DNA of 64,000 nt from Nepenthes gracilis (lineage: Eukaryota > Streptophyta > Magnoliopsida > Caryophyllales > Nepenthaceae). A model generated the notes under the pieces. That model saw only the letters and a list, made by a program, of their open reading frames with translations, did no database searches and was not told the origin of the DNA. The stretch lies in contig BSYO01000036.1 of NCBI GenBank assembly GCA_033239525.1, positions 3,742,126 to 3,806,125 on the forward strand. The letters are read 5' to 3'. The translations under genes and the position numbers were made by a program. This document shows positions 12,600 through 23,164 of the stretch, one piece after another; position 1 is the first letter of the stretch, and each line of letters starts with the position of its first letter.

Positions 12600-12994
12600 T
12601 TGGGGATACCAGGACATGTAGCATGTCCGTCCGATTACTTGGTCACATAACACTTCGCCAATACCGCATATAGTTAGAAGTTTTATTTTTTAGTGGGGTA
12701 TTGATATTACGGCCCCAAATGTCACTAGGCACAACCAACCAAGTATGACGTTGTATATGGAGGGCAGGTCGACGACTAGGAAGGTGAGCGTATAGCTCGC
12801 TGTCTTGGGTTACGTGTTCAGGGTGATCTATAGTTGTATTGTCCTTTGGACTGTCATTGGCTCATTATCTAGTCTATATAGCGGCCCTTTGGCTAGTTTG
12901 AGTTGGCTCTTTTTGAGTCCCAATTTAAAATAGGTATTGAGGTAAAGTAAATATTTGAAACTTTCATTATCAATGAAGAATCATTTCAACTTGT
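12600..12994 (-). pseudogene. Tat-type aspartic protease, C-terminal part
   Basis: Minus-strand reading gives FFIDNES, YLNTYFKLGLKKSQLKLAKG, FLVVDLPSIYNVILGW and GIGEVLCDQVIGRTCY. This is the pattern of Tat retroviral-type protease: active-site I-D-N-G-S, a VVD..S.YN.ILGR block and a G.GEV.GDQ block. The active-site glycine is replaced by glutamate here and stops are present, so it is inactive. The N-terminal part continues at 15815-15910 beyond the insertion. Confidence 0.75.
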
Positions 12995-13011
12995 AGTCTA
13001 CAGTATCGTTT

Positions 13012-15800
13012 ATTTTTGAAATTTGAACTCGTCTTTAGTGAGCTCCAGGCTTCCGCCTCTGCCGGGCGGCGCCGGAGCCGGCCTTGGCCGGTTTCCGGTT
13101 GCTTCGCCCGGTTCTCTCCTGGTTTCCGACTCCCGTCCTCAAGGGCTTCGATTGTGGATGTGAGGTCGGTCCGATTCTCCCTCTTTGGGCGTGACAGCTC
13201 TCCCTGTTTTCCTTTCTCTTCTTCTCGATTCACCCTTAGATACGTTAATCTAGGGTTCTAGTCTCCCTTGTTGAAGGAGGTGTTCCTGCCTTGGTGCTTG
13301 GCGTTAGAGAGAGAAGCGAGAGTTTATCTCTTTTTCAAATTTCATTTTGAAATTTGAACTCGTCTTCGTTGTTCGAAAAGGATGTTTCCTTTTCGGTGTT
13401 TCAGATTGGGATGAAGACTCTGGCTTCGCTATGGGTTTTCTTTCGGGTCTTTTGCCTTCGATGATGTTGGGCTTCCTTGCTCTGTCTGCTGGGGGTGTGA
13501 ATCCCTATTCCAGGGTTCCTTGTGAAATCTTTGGCTTTCGTTCTTTGGCTAGTTTTGGCCAGTCTTGCCTTCCTGGATCTGGTTTTGGGATCCGATGTCG
13601 GTAGCAATCGACGGCTTTCCTGCCGCTTGATGGATCTCGAGAGGTCGAATGTCTAGCTTGCTGCCCCTCAAGTTTCTGCGCCTCAGTATTCCCTCCGTTG
13701 GACGGTTTGGGGGATACCGTGCAACTCTGGGCTGGGTGCTTTAGGCGTGGTAATGCCCGAGCTGGCCGTAGACCTTTTGGATGCAAATGATCCTTCGATG
13801 CGGTGGGGATCCTTCGCTTTCTTTGCCATTTCGGAGATTTGTTTGGTTGCAACTTCGTGGGTTCTTTGCGATTGCCGGATTCTATCCGAATTTGTTTGAT
13901 GGCAGTTGTTGTCTCCTCTGGCCTTTCGATAGCTCTCGCCCTAGTCTTTGATCTCGGCACGGTGGTGAGCTGCGCTGGCCTGGCTATGATGTTCCTCGGC
14001 CAATGTGTCCCCTCCCGTTGGACGGGTTGGGGGCCCGCGTCCCGGTTTGGGGACTTCATGGCTGTGGTCTCAAGAGCTGACCGTGATCCAGTTTGATTGG
14101 TCGTGATCCTCTGACGCGGAGGGTGTCTGCTGATTGTTGCCGTTTTGCGTCTTTCTTCTGCTGTTTTTTAAAATTTTTTCTTGGCCGGATGGGGCTTTGA
14201 GGCCGGTTTGGCTTGCTGACATGAAATATCAAATGCCGTTTTGGACTTGCGCTGCAATTGTCGATTTCGACTTATGGCCGGTTTGGCATAACTGTGGCCG
14301 ATTTCAATTGCCGTTCTTTATGCCGGTTTGGCTCTGTTGCTCATATGCCGAGTTGGACTCGAGGTTGCCGGTTTGGACTTGAGGCTGAAGTGGCTGATAT
14401 AGTTGTTTGAACACTGTGTGGGAATGTATTGAGTATTGCCGCCTTTGCAGAAGGCTTGCCCGATTGTGGGTTGTGAGAGCCATTATGTCAGCCGAGGTTT
14501 CATCCGATGGGGCCTTGGTGCTTTGGCTCCGCTGCACACTCGCCTCATGTTTCATGGCCACCGTGGTGACATTGGTTTTGGCCGTAGTTGTCCGGCCTAG
14601 GTAGTGATTGGCTTCGTTGCAAATGCAATTGTAGACACTTCTCCGCTCTGCTAGCTAAGGTGAAGGTTGGGAGATTATGCCCGTAGGGAGGAGGCTGCAA
14701 GCTTGGCTGGCCAACTGGGCTGACTTTGACATTTTTACGAGGCTTATCGGCCCTGCTGGCTATGTGGTGATCAATTTCCTGTGGCATATTTGGCTTTGCT
14801 TTTGCAGTGGCTTGCAACGGGCTGATTTGTATTTGCCTGCCCAAATGCCGATTTGGATTTGGTGCCCATATGTTGATTCTGAATGCCGATTTCATCTTGC
14901 GTGCAAAATGCCGAGTTGGATTTGCTGCCCAAATGCCGACTTGGATTTGCTGCCCAAATGCCGATTTGGTTCTACGGCGCTTATGCCGTTTTCGAATTGA
15001 GGCCGGGTATGTTTTGCTGACTTGGAATGACAAATGCCGATGTGGTCTTACAGGTGCCAATTTGTTGCGCTTGAATGGCCGATTTGGACTTCGTCAATGA
15101 CCGATTTGACTTGAATATGAAATGCCGATTTGGATTTGCATCTCAATTGCCGATTTGGATTTGAACGGAATTGCCGATTTCGTTTGCATCCCAAGTGCCG
15201 GTTCTCGATGTGGAAGATGCTACCGCTTGGTTTTGCCCGGTTTGGTGGAGTGGGAAGATGGATGGTGATCCGGGTTGTGGCTGGATGGGTCTGATAAAGT
15301 GGATGGTGATGTCGATGTGGCTTACCGTGTGGCTTGATTGCCGAGCACGCTTCTCGCGGTGGCTGTGGTCGATTGCCGATCCGATTGTTCTTTCATGATA
15401 CTTTGCTGTCCGGGCGTTGGGTTACCGCTGGCATGTACTTACTACTGGGGTGACTTGCTTGCCGTGACGCGGATGTGATGTCCGCCGAGATCCAGTGGAG
15501 GCCGTCTCCACTGTTGTCTTGAGCCGTTGAAGATCCAAGATGGATCTGTTGTTTGTTTTTGCTGAGTCGACCTCGTCGATTTAGGCGTAGCTAATCACGA
15601 TCTTGTTCGTGTGAAATAGTTGACAGATTTCATATTCTGTTTTTGTGGTTGTTTTAATATTTTTTTGTGATGTACCAGTTGCTCGGGTATGCCCCAGCGC
15701 TTTATGTTTATCTCTAAGTAGAATACTTGGAGATAAAACATAGATCTTGTAATTTTTTTTCCCATTAATCTAAAATTCTTACTTATCAAAAAAAAAAAAA
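13012..15800 (+). mobile_element. GC-rich poly(A) retroelement of LINE-mobilised type, no RT seen
   Basis: Bounded by a perfect 17-bp TSD (12995-13011 and 15801-15817, AGTCTACAGTATCGTTT). The right end is an A-run of about 13, preceded by a tail typical of plant LINE 3' ends (CTTACTTATC before the A-run). The host protease reading frame continues on both sides. The 2789-base insert is visibly GC-richer than its surroundings. It contains a repeated segment (GAAATTTGAACTCGTCTT at about 13018 and 13350) and a degenerate array built on TGCCGATTTGG (about 14220-15190). No plus- or minus-strand frame resembles a LINE ORF1, endonuclease or reverse transcriptase. The long TSD plus poly(A) is the signature of target-primed reverse transcription. 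It may be a non-autonomous LINE derivative or a retroposed transcript. Confidence 0.8.
14220..15195 (+). repeat. Degenerate TGCCGATTTGG repeat array
   Basis: At least fifteen variants of TGCCGATTTGGATTTG are spaced about 25-45 bases apart. They are densest at 14840-15190, where consecutive units share TGCCCAAATGCCGA. It lies inside the poly(A) element and shows no conserved reading frame. Confidence 0.75.
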
Positions 15801-15911
15801 AGTCTACAGTATCGTTTGAAATGAGCTTAAATACAACTAGGAGGTTAGTATTGGGGAGATTACAAGTATCATATCGTTATCGCTAAAACTAATTGTATCT
15901 TCCCTCACCCT

Positions 15912-16418
15912 CTACTTCTTGTGCCCAGTTGGCTTCTCCTGGAGATCTGTTTGGTGGGCCTTGGGAGGTCGAATGGTCACCATGTTGACCATCTCAGCCG
16001 CGACCCAGTTCCACGGCTGAGGCTGATCGGTCCTGTCTCCGCCTAAAGCACCGAAACTCTGCCCCGGGTTCCTCAAGAACTTGGTGAGGTAGCCCCGACG
16101 AATCAGTTTTTCAATCTCCATTTGCAGTGTTTGACAGCCTTCCGTGCTGTGACTTGAAAATCGATGGAAGTTGCAATACTTCGATGGATATCTTTCCTTC
16201 GGGTTCTTTATCGTTTTCGGCCACTTGACAAATTTTTTCTCTCGGATCTGCATCAGGAGATTAGCTCGAGTATCATTCAGTGGAGTCAGGTTTATGAGCC
16301 TAAACTCCTTATGTGCAGGTGGCTCGGCTCTGGGTAGCTTTCTTAGGGGGTTGTCATTGCCCCCATTCTTCCTCTCTCCCTCTGCCGGAAAAGAGCGAGG
16401 CTGGTCTAACTGCTTCAA
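15912..16418 (-). pseudogene. Tat-type gag C-terminal region
   Basis: A minus-strand frame of 168 residues. It includes FRLINLTPLNDTRANLLMQI, KYCNFHRFSSHSTEGCQTL (a C..H..H..C nucleic-acid-binding-like motif) and EIEKLIRRGYLTKFL, the usual end of Tat gag. It is upstream of, and in the same orientation as, the protease. Confidence 0.8.
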
Positions 16419-16499
16419 GCGCTTTGCCTCATTGGCTTCTTCAGTCGCTAGATAGGCCCGGGTAATTGATTCCGTCTCACGGAATATTTGCGGGTCCTT

Positions 16500-17250
16500 A
16501 TGGGCTAGATGTCAAAAAATGTCACTCGGTCCCAGTGCAAAAATAAAGTTGCTGAGCTTCTTCATCTCTTCGGTTAGCCTTGATATTCTCCAGGTTTCTA
16601 CAGTAAACCGCTCTAGGAACTTCCTCAAGTTCTCACCCAGCTTTTGCTTTATGTGGGTGAGGTTCCACAGCTGCTTCTCCGCATGACAACTGAAGGCATA
16701 CGAGTCAGGAAGCTGTCCGCGAGGTCTTGAAATTTTCGGATCGAATTTGCCGGGAGTCAGTAGAACTAGATCATGGCATCTCCCTTCAAAGTTAGAAGGA
16801 AGTATTGGCACATAGAAGCTTCCTCCATGCCCTGAAAGCTTAGTAGGGTGTGAAAGTGGTCAAGGTGATCCATAGGATCGGTGCTTCCGTTGTGAGGTTC
16901 TAGGGGCTGACATTTTGAACTTGAGCAGTAGCGGCTGTGTCCGTATCTCCATGGTGAATGGAGATCTCTTCAAATTAGTCGCGTGCTCGCCGGCTTCATC
17001 TTTGAACACGTGATTCCATATTTTCTAAACTTTCTCCTCCACTCGTGAGGAGATTACAGACCTTTTAGAGTTGAAGTATGTCCTCAACTTTGTGTGTTTG
17101 GCCGTGCGGTGCAGAGCAGGCCAGCTACTGCTGCTCATTGATCGCGTAATGCGAGATTTTTCCTTCCTGTACTGGAGGCCTCTGCTTATCCCTGAAGTAT
17201 CTAGGGTTTTTTCTTTCGGGGATATCCTTCGAAGTCCCAAGACTTAGCTG
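16500..17250 (-). pseudogene. Tat-type gag core, broken
   Basis: The minus-strand frame at 16512-16811 includes AFSCHAEKQLWNLTHIKQK and LGENLRKFLERFTVE, then RISRLTEEMKKL. This is the retrotransposon-gag helical core, where one expects SLRKYLERF. The N-terminal part (17025-17240) is charged and low in complexity (SPKEKTLDTSG, RSMSSSSW). Frameshifts separate the two frames. Confidence 0.72.
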
Positions 17251-17279
17251 CCCTTCATGCCATGAATAGCTCCTAGTGT

Positions 17280-17545
17280 TGGAGGCCGCCAGATGTTAGA
17301 GTTGCCCAGCCTGAGGGCCTTCTTGGTTGGCTTCTTTTCCCTCTGGCATCCCTACCTGGAGGTCGGCTTGTGGGCTGAGGAGGAGTGAGCCCCCTGCTTT
17401 TACTTGCCCTGGTGCATACAAAACGCCTAAAGCATTTGTAATATTTTATTCATCTGCTTTACTATTGTCAGAAAGATCAGAACAGGTTATTCTCTGGCCT
17501 ATACCAAGAGAATAGTAAGAATTTTTTATCTCTCTCACAATATCT
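17280..17545 (-). mobile_element. Possible PBS and 5' LTR remnant of the Tat element
   Basis: On the minus strand CTCTAACA is followed by TCTGGCGGCCTCC. This resembles the LTR end plus TGGCGCC-type PBS of Tat/Athila elements in degraded form. The outer LTR boundary cannot be placed, because the matching 3' LTR is not in the window. Confidence 0.4.
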
Positions 17546-18410
17546 TTTTCAATTCAAATGGTACAAATTTAATTATCTCTACCACCGGGGGTTCAACCCT
17601 CTCTTCTGTCACTTGTTAAAAGCCAAGAAAAATCATCAACATCAACCTACCCACAAGCATTTTTCCCAATTGACAGGGGCTGATCAAGATGAACGACCCC
17701 AAACTCCTCCACGGAAAAAATCGACCCCCAACACAAAATTGAAGCTTTGAAATCCACGTACTTTCAGGGAAGAAATCTCAAGAATGCTATCAACAAAAAT
17801 TCACCATTATTTACCCAAATTGATATTCAAAAAGTGTAATAAAAAATGAAAAATGCAATACCTACGTTGTCTGTAAACCTCATCGCTGCCGTCCTCAGAC
17901 CACACCGCCGCCATCCTCAGACCACATTGCCGCCGTTCTCCGTCAACAATGTCGTCAGCTCCTCAACCTCGACCACGTCATTAGCAAACGTTGCCCTGCC
18001 TTTGAAAAAGTGGGTCTTCAAAGATCAAACCCAATGTCCAATGTTATCACCAAAATGGATATTCAAAAATCGAACCCACTGTAGTAAGTGAAGAATAAAA
18101 TACCTCAGCTTTGCCACCGTTCTCGGTTGCCGCCGCCGTTGTCAGCTCCTGGGCCTCGCTGCTGCCGTACTCGAACCCACGTTTCTCAGCTCTCGTCTCG
18201 AAAATACATCGACAATGGAGGTGGCACTGTTCCCTCCCGATTTAATTCAAAACATTAAAACAAATCTCTTCCGTTGAATGCAATGGTTCAAATTTGTTTG
18301 AATATTTTGAAATTTCTTTTTATAAAAAAGTGTCAGCCCTTGGATTAACTTCAACAACTTGCGTCTTACATCTCAAGCGCTGCAACGTCATAGACGTCGC
18401 TGCTCCGCTT
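17546..18410. other. Upstream region of YUCCA copy 1, unassigned
   Basis: No conserved protein recognised. Two near-tandem copies of a CCGCC-(G/A)TCCTCAGACCACA block occur at about 17885-17925, and a related GCCGCCGCCGTTGTC block near 18130. A plus-strand frame at 17846-18091 has no recognised family and is probably not a gene. Confidence 0.5.
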
Positions 18411-18418
18411 CACCCCCA

Positions 18419-18457
18419 AATCACATGCCACGCTCATGGCCGCCTTCCTTATTTAAA
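18419..18457 (+). promoter_or_regulatory. Putative promoter of YUCCA copy 1 (upstream box and TATA)
   Basis: AATCACATGCCAC (18419-18431) lies 18 bases before TATTTAAA (18450-18457), 34 bases before the ATG at 18491. The same two blocks exist upstream of YUCCA copy 2 at 56233-56245 and 56651-56658, which supports a role in transcription. Confidence 0.6.
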
Positions 18458-19071
18458 CACAACCGTCTCCCAGCTTTCTTTTATCTACAAATGGAGAAGA
18501 CACAGCAAAGCTTCCTGATGGGTAAACACAAGAAGGTTGTTTCAGCTTCTAGCAATGAAGATTTCTTATCCCGTCGCTGCATATGGGTGAACGGCCCAGT
18601 AATCGTCGGCGCCGGACCATCTGGACTAGCCGTGGCGTCTCGACTCAAGGAACGTGGTGTGCCATTCATAATCCTCGAAAGAGCTAACTGCATTGCCTTT
18701 TTATGCCAAAATCGAACCTACGATTGCCTCAAACTGCACCTCTCTAAGAACTTCTGTCAACTACCCAATTTTCCTTTCCCGGAAAACTTCCCGGAATATT
18801 CAATTCATAAGCTATATTGAATCCTATGTAAGCACTTCGAGATACAACCGCAGTTTAATGAGTCAGTGCAGTCGGCTGTGTATGATGAAACTTGCGGTCT
18901 TTGGATGAAGACGGCTTCAGCTTGCGGGGGATCGATTAAACGGGAAACAGAGTACATTTCCCATTGTGGTGGCCACCGGAGAAAATGCAGGAGAAGGTGG
19001 TGCCTAAATTCTCCGGGTTTCATGAGTTCGGCGGCGATATCATCCACGCATGCGATTACAAATCAAGAGAT

Positions 19072-19438
19072 TGTCGACGCTTCAGTTTTCAACTGAAGGC
19101 TGCTAAAATTCCATCTTCTCATTTGCTGCTTTAAAATTGAAGCATTAGTGGTCCATGATAGCTGATAATTATTCATTAATTATCTCCATTAATCTTCTTT
19201 TTTTGTAACGTCAATTGAGATAGTTGATGAAACTATCTTATATAATTGACTTCGGTTTTGTCTCTGGGCATATTATTCTCTCGAGTTATACCATCAATTG
19301 AGGAAAAAAGCAGTGCTTGGAAGCACATAACCACAAAATCAGATTTCGAAAAAAACAGAGGAAACGAAATGGCTGGAGGTCGGTACACGATTTTTTATTC
19401 CACTTTTGTGGTTGTTTATGCCACATAAAATGCTAGCA
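19072..19438 (+). repeat. 5' LTR of the Copia element in YUCCA copy 1
   Basis: Starts TGTCGACGCTT and ends GCTAGCA. It is a direct repeat of 25010-25390 with scattered differences and short gaps. Confidence 0.9.
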
Positions 19439-19440
19439 TT

Positions 19441-19453
19441 TGGTATCAGAGCC
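19441..19453 (+). promoter_or_regulatory. Primer-binding site, initiator Met-tRNA
   Basis: TGGTATCAGAGCC is a perfect consensus PBS two bases after the LTR end. Confidence 0.95.
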
Positions 19454-20720
19454 ATGTAGTGCCTCTACCTCTAATATTCTGCGTTTTTTTCAAGTTTTTC
19501 TGATTTTGAAAATTTATTAAAGTTTGTATTTTTGTGATGATTCAGTGAAAATGAGCGCCGAAAATGGTTGAAGAATTTAATTTTTGACATTTTCATATAT
19601 TTTTCATCAATTTTGGAGTAAAAATCGGGTCATTTCAACCGGGTCATGAAATCGGGTCAAATCGAGCAGATTAGGGTTCGGGCGAACCCGCTGGAGGTTG
19701 AAGATGACTTGAACGGCGTCATTTTGTCTGTTACTACAGTGTTCAAAACGACGTCGTTTTGTCTCCTGTATTTAATAAAAAAAATTTGGATAGGATTTGG
19801 CCCGCTTGGTACACGAGCCTAAATCCCGTGTCTGCAAGCAGTTTCTCGCGCTATTGCCCTGGGCTGATGTCAACTTAGCCCACTTGCGTGTACGGCCCGC
19901 ACGCAACTCCAGGCCCATTACTGCAGCAAAACATAGGAAAATCGTGGTGGCCGGGATTCAAACGCGGGACCTCCTGGGCGAGCGCAGCATTACCGCTGCG
20001 CTGAACGCGCGCTTGGTTAATTATAAATGATTTAATTTCTTTTAAACGATATTAGTATATACTGTAGCATAATTAGAAAAACGATGCATGCACGTGCGAC
20101 TACAGGGGTTCGAACGTGGGGCGCGGCGGGCAGTGGCGAAGGGTTCTGCAGCTGCACTGCTGCTCGCCTTTGTTAAATATAAGGGAGTTTATTTTCCTTT
20201 ATACAATATCAGTATATATATATATATATTATTATATATAAAGATTAAAATATAATGTTTAAAATATAATTATATATATTTGTATAATATCTCGTGATTT
20301 ATATAATTTAATTAATTAGGGATTGGCTACAACGTCCTTAATTAATAAAATTATATTTTATTATCACATATAGTATAAGGATATTAATTGTGGCTAATTA
20401 TTTTTAACATAATAAAATTTATCCGATAAAAAATTATATTATATTAAATTAATTAATCAGGATAAAATGTCAAATTATTTTCTTAATTTGTCCACAGAAA
20501 TAAAGAATTGGAATATAATTTGATTGTTTTATCATGAAATTTGATATAAATCTATTTGAATTAAAAATTTAGCCCACAGATAATTTTATCAATTGATTCA
20601 TGATGTATGCTTTACATTGGTAAAATATAATTCTGTATTTATTTGTTAATCTCATTTATTATTTATTAAGCATGTATTTAATTTTTATGCAATTATTTAA
20701 TCTGTTAATCTTTCTGATAT
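19454..20720 (+). other. Copia leader with two tRNA B-box-like blocks
   Basis: Untranslated leader between the PBS and gag. GC-rich blocks at 19790-20020 and 20085-20175 each hold a GATTCAAAC or GTTCGAAC core within a G-rich frame. Each is followed by a CGCTGCGC- or TGCAGCTGCACTGCTGC-type block. The rest is AT-rich, with TA repeats near 20215-20235. A short plus-strand frame (19797-20030) covers the first block but resembles no family. Confidence 0.55.
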
Positions 20721-20724
20721 AAGA

Positions 20725-21470
20725 TGTGAAATTTTCGAATTGAAAGGTAATAACTATAAAGTATGGGAGGAGAGAAATTTTTTTCCATTTAGGGTGGATG
20801 AATATAGATTATGTTATAAGAAAAGACAAATCACTTGCTCTTACTGTAACCAGTACTCCGGTTAATGTAGCTCTTTATGAACGATGGGAGCGATCTAATT
20901 GCCTCAATCTAATGTTCATAAAGACTAAAATTTTTGTTGGTATTCGTAATTTCGTCGATCAGTATAATAAAGTGCGGGATTTACTGAAGGCTATCGATGA
21001 ACAATTTGAAGCTTTAGATAAAACACTTGTTAGCACCCTAATAATAAAATTTTTATCTTTAAGGTTTACCAGTGTTAAGGGTTTGCGTGAGCACATTATG
21101 CAGATGAGGAATATAGCGGCTCAGTTGAAAAATTTAGAGGTAAAAATGTTTAAATCTTTCCTTGTACATTATATTTTGAATACGCTTTCACAACAATATG
21201 GACCTTTTAAAATCTCTTATAACACACATAAAAAAAATTATCGATTAATGAACTCATGATCATGTGTGTTCAAGAGGAATGAAGACTCATGATGGAACAA
21301 AGTGAAAGCGCATTCATGTTTAAAGAAGAAAAGTTTAAACTTCAAGCCAAAAAGAAAAAAAAATATAAAATACCTCATCAATCAGACATCAAGAAGGAAT
21401 CTAAGTGCTTCTTCTGTAAAAAAAAGGGACACGTCAATAAGGATTGTATCAAATACCAAAATTGGTTTAA
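20725..21470 (+). pseudogene. Copia gag with zinc knuckle, broken
   Basis: Encodes a UBN2-type gag: NNYKVWEE at the start, then YERWERSNCLNLMFIK, REHIMQMRNIAAQLKNLEV and YGPFKISYNTHKK. It ends with the zinc knuckle CFFCKKKGHVNKDC at about 21412-21453 (C-x2-C-x4-H-x4-C complete). A frameshift near 20790 and stops near 21240-21290 interrupt it. Confidence 0.87.
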
Positions 21471-21479
21471 GAAAAAAGG

Positions 21480-22905
21480 TAATTTATTCTCTTTTGTATG
21501 TTATGAATCTAATATGGTTAATATTTCATATTTTAAATTTTTTACAAGGCTTGCAAAACCTAAGGAAGCCAGTGGGTACTGAACAAAGTATCTTCTCCAA
21601 AAATAAGATGCGTTAACATGTGGTGGCTAGTGAAATATGCAGTTTAATTTTGAGTAGTGGTTTTGTTTTGAATTTGAAAAAGACATTTTATATTTCAAAT
21701 TTCTCTAAAAATTTGATATCAGTTTTAAGACTTGTACCTTTCGGATATTCCATTATATTTTCAGACTCATCTTTCAGTTTATATTATAAGTCTGATATTA
21801 TTGGAAATTGTACATTATCTAATGTTCTTTATTATTTGAACTTACAAAATAATACCTCTTATAATACTGTGCATGTTGATGCTGGCATTAAACGATGTGT
21901 TATGGATGAATATTTCTCTATATTGTGGTATAGGAGATTATGTCAAATTTTTATTGAAAGAATCAAAAAATTAGTAAATAATGGAGTACTTAATACTCTA
22001 AATTTTACTGACTTTATAACTTATGTGGACTGTATTAAAGAAAAACAGACCAACAAGATAAAGAAAAATATCAAAAGGGGTTCAAACATATTAGAAATCA
22101 TACATACTGATATTTGTAGTCCTGACATTGATTCATATGGCCGAAAATATTTCATCACCTTTATTGACGATTTCTCACGATATATATATTTCTACTTACT
22201 TCATAAAAAAAATGAAACCTTAGATACTTTTAAATTATTTAAAGTAGAAGTGAAAAAATAATATGAAAAATAAATTAAGATTGTGAGATCATATATAGGT
22301 GGAGAATATTATGGAAGATATACTGAAGATGGATAAATGTCTAGTCCATTTGTAAGGTTTCTTCAAGAACATAGGATTGTTGCCTAATTACTATGCTTAG
22401 TTCTCCCGACCAAAATGGTGTAGTAGAAAGAAGAAATCGAATGTTATTAGACATGGTGAAGAGTATGCTTAGTAATTTCGATCTTTCAAAATCCTTATGG
22501 AGTGAAACTCTTAAAACGACGGTATATATATTAAATCAGGTCCCAACAAAAGCTGTTCCAAAAACTCCTTTTGAGTTATGAAAAGGTTGAAAATCAAGTT
22601 TGTAGCATGTACGAGATGGGGATACCTATCAAAAGTAAGAGTTTATAATCCACATGAGAAGAAGTTGGATCCAAGGACTATTAGTGAGAATTTCATTGGA
22701 TATGTTGAACGATCTAAAGAATACAGATTTTACTGTCCATCTCACAGCACTAAGATTGTGGAATCAAGAAATATAAATTTTTTTGAGAATGACTTAATAA
22801 GTGAGAGAAAGCGATTTAGAAATATGATTTCTAATAATGATCATTTGGTTTCTCAACCTTCTACTTTAAATGATAGGTTGATTGTTGTACACAACGCCCC
22901 TTAAG
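21480..22905 (+). pseudogene. Copia protease remnant and integrase, broken
   Basis: After the zinc knuckle, CYESNMVNISY leads directly into poorly matching sequence. The D-S-G-A-T protease motif expected here is missing. From 21650 the frame recovers (LILSSGFVLNLKKTFYISNF). The integrase core follows: IIHTDICSPDIDSYGRKYFITFIDDFSRY (first catalytic D), then [19 protein letters not shown] with the conserved NG.VER context. In-frame stops occur near 22260, 22335 and 22386. Confidence 0.85.
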
Positions 22906-23164
22906 ATAAAATTGGTGTTGAACAACTAATCAATGTCACTCTATAAAATGCTAAACCTATTCCAACTGACCATGAAATTCAGAATTTATCTAAAATAGTT
23001 ATACAACATACTCCTATTGAGAATGATGATACAATATTGAGAAGGTCTTTTAGAATAAGAAAGTCAACAATCTCTAGTGATTATATTATATATCTATAAG
23101 AATTTGACTATAATATTGGAGCTGAAAATGATTCTGAAACGTTTTCACAAGCTATGAATTGTAA

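Larger units (their letters stand above)
12040..17295 (-). mobile_element. Tat-type Ty3/gypsy element, truncated at its 3' side, carrying an insertion
   Basis: On the minus strand, from high to low coordinate: probable PBS/LTR junction near 17295, gag (16500-17250), gag C-terminus with CCHC-like motif (15912-16418), protease (15815-15910 and 12600-12994), and reverse transcriptase start (12040-12573). The order and motifs fit the Tat lineage. RT stops at the conserved SFMDAYS segment where the neighbouring plus-strand gag ends, so RNase H, integrase and the 3' LTR are lost. The protease is split by the poly(A) element at 13012-15800. Confidence 0.8.

Noticed and set aside
13505..15060. Long antisense ORFs (184 and 171 residues) in the GC-rich insert
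   Set aside because: Arg/Pro/Gln-rich low-complexity frames with no family resemblance. They are expected in GC-rich DNA, and the poly(A) tail and TSD place the element on the plus strand.
13016..15398. Plus-strand ORFs in the poly(A) element as a possible LINE ORF1
   Set aside because: No zinc knuckle, RNA-recognition, endonuclease or RT motif. Frames change every few hundred bases.
17846..18091. 81-residue plus-strand ORF upstream of YUCCA copy 1
   Set aside because: Compositionally biased, with a tandem repeat of the CTCAGACCACA block. No domain and no counterpart upstream of copy 2.
19930..20175. tRNA genes suggested by B-box-like blocks
   Set aside because: No matching A box at the right distance and no cloverleaf that I can draw. 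Reported only as B-box-like blocks in a leader.
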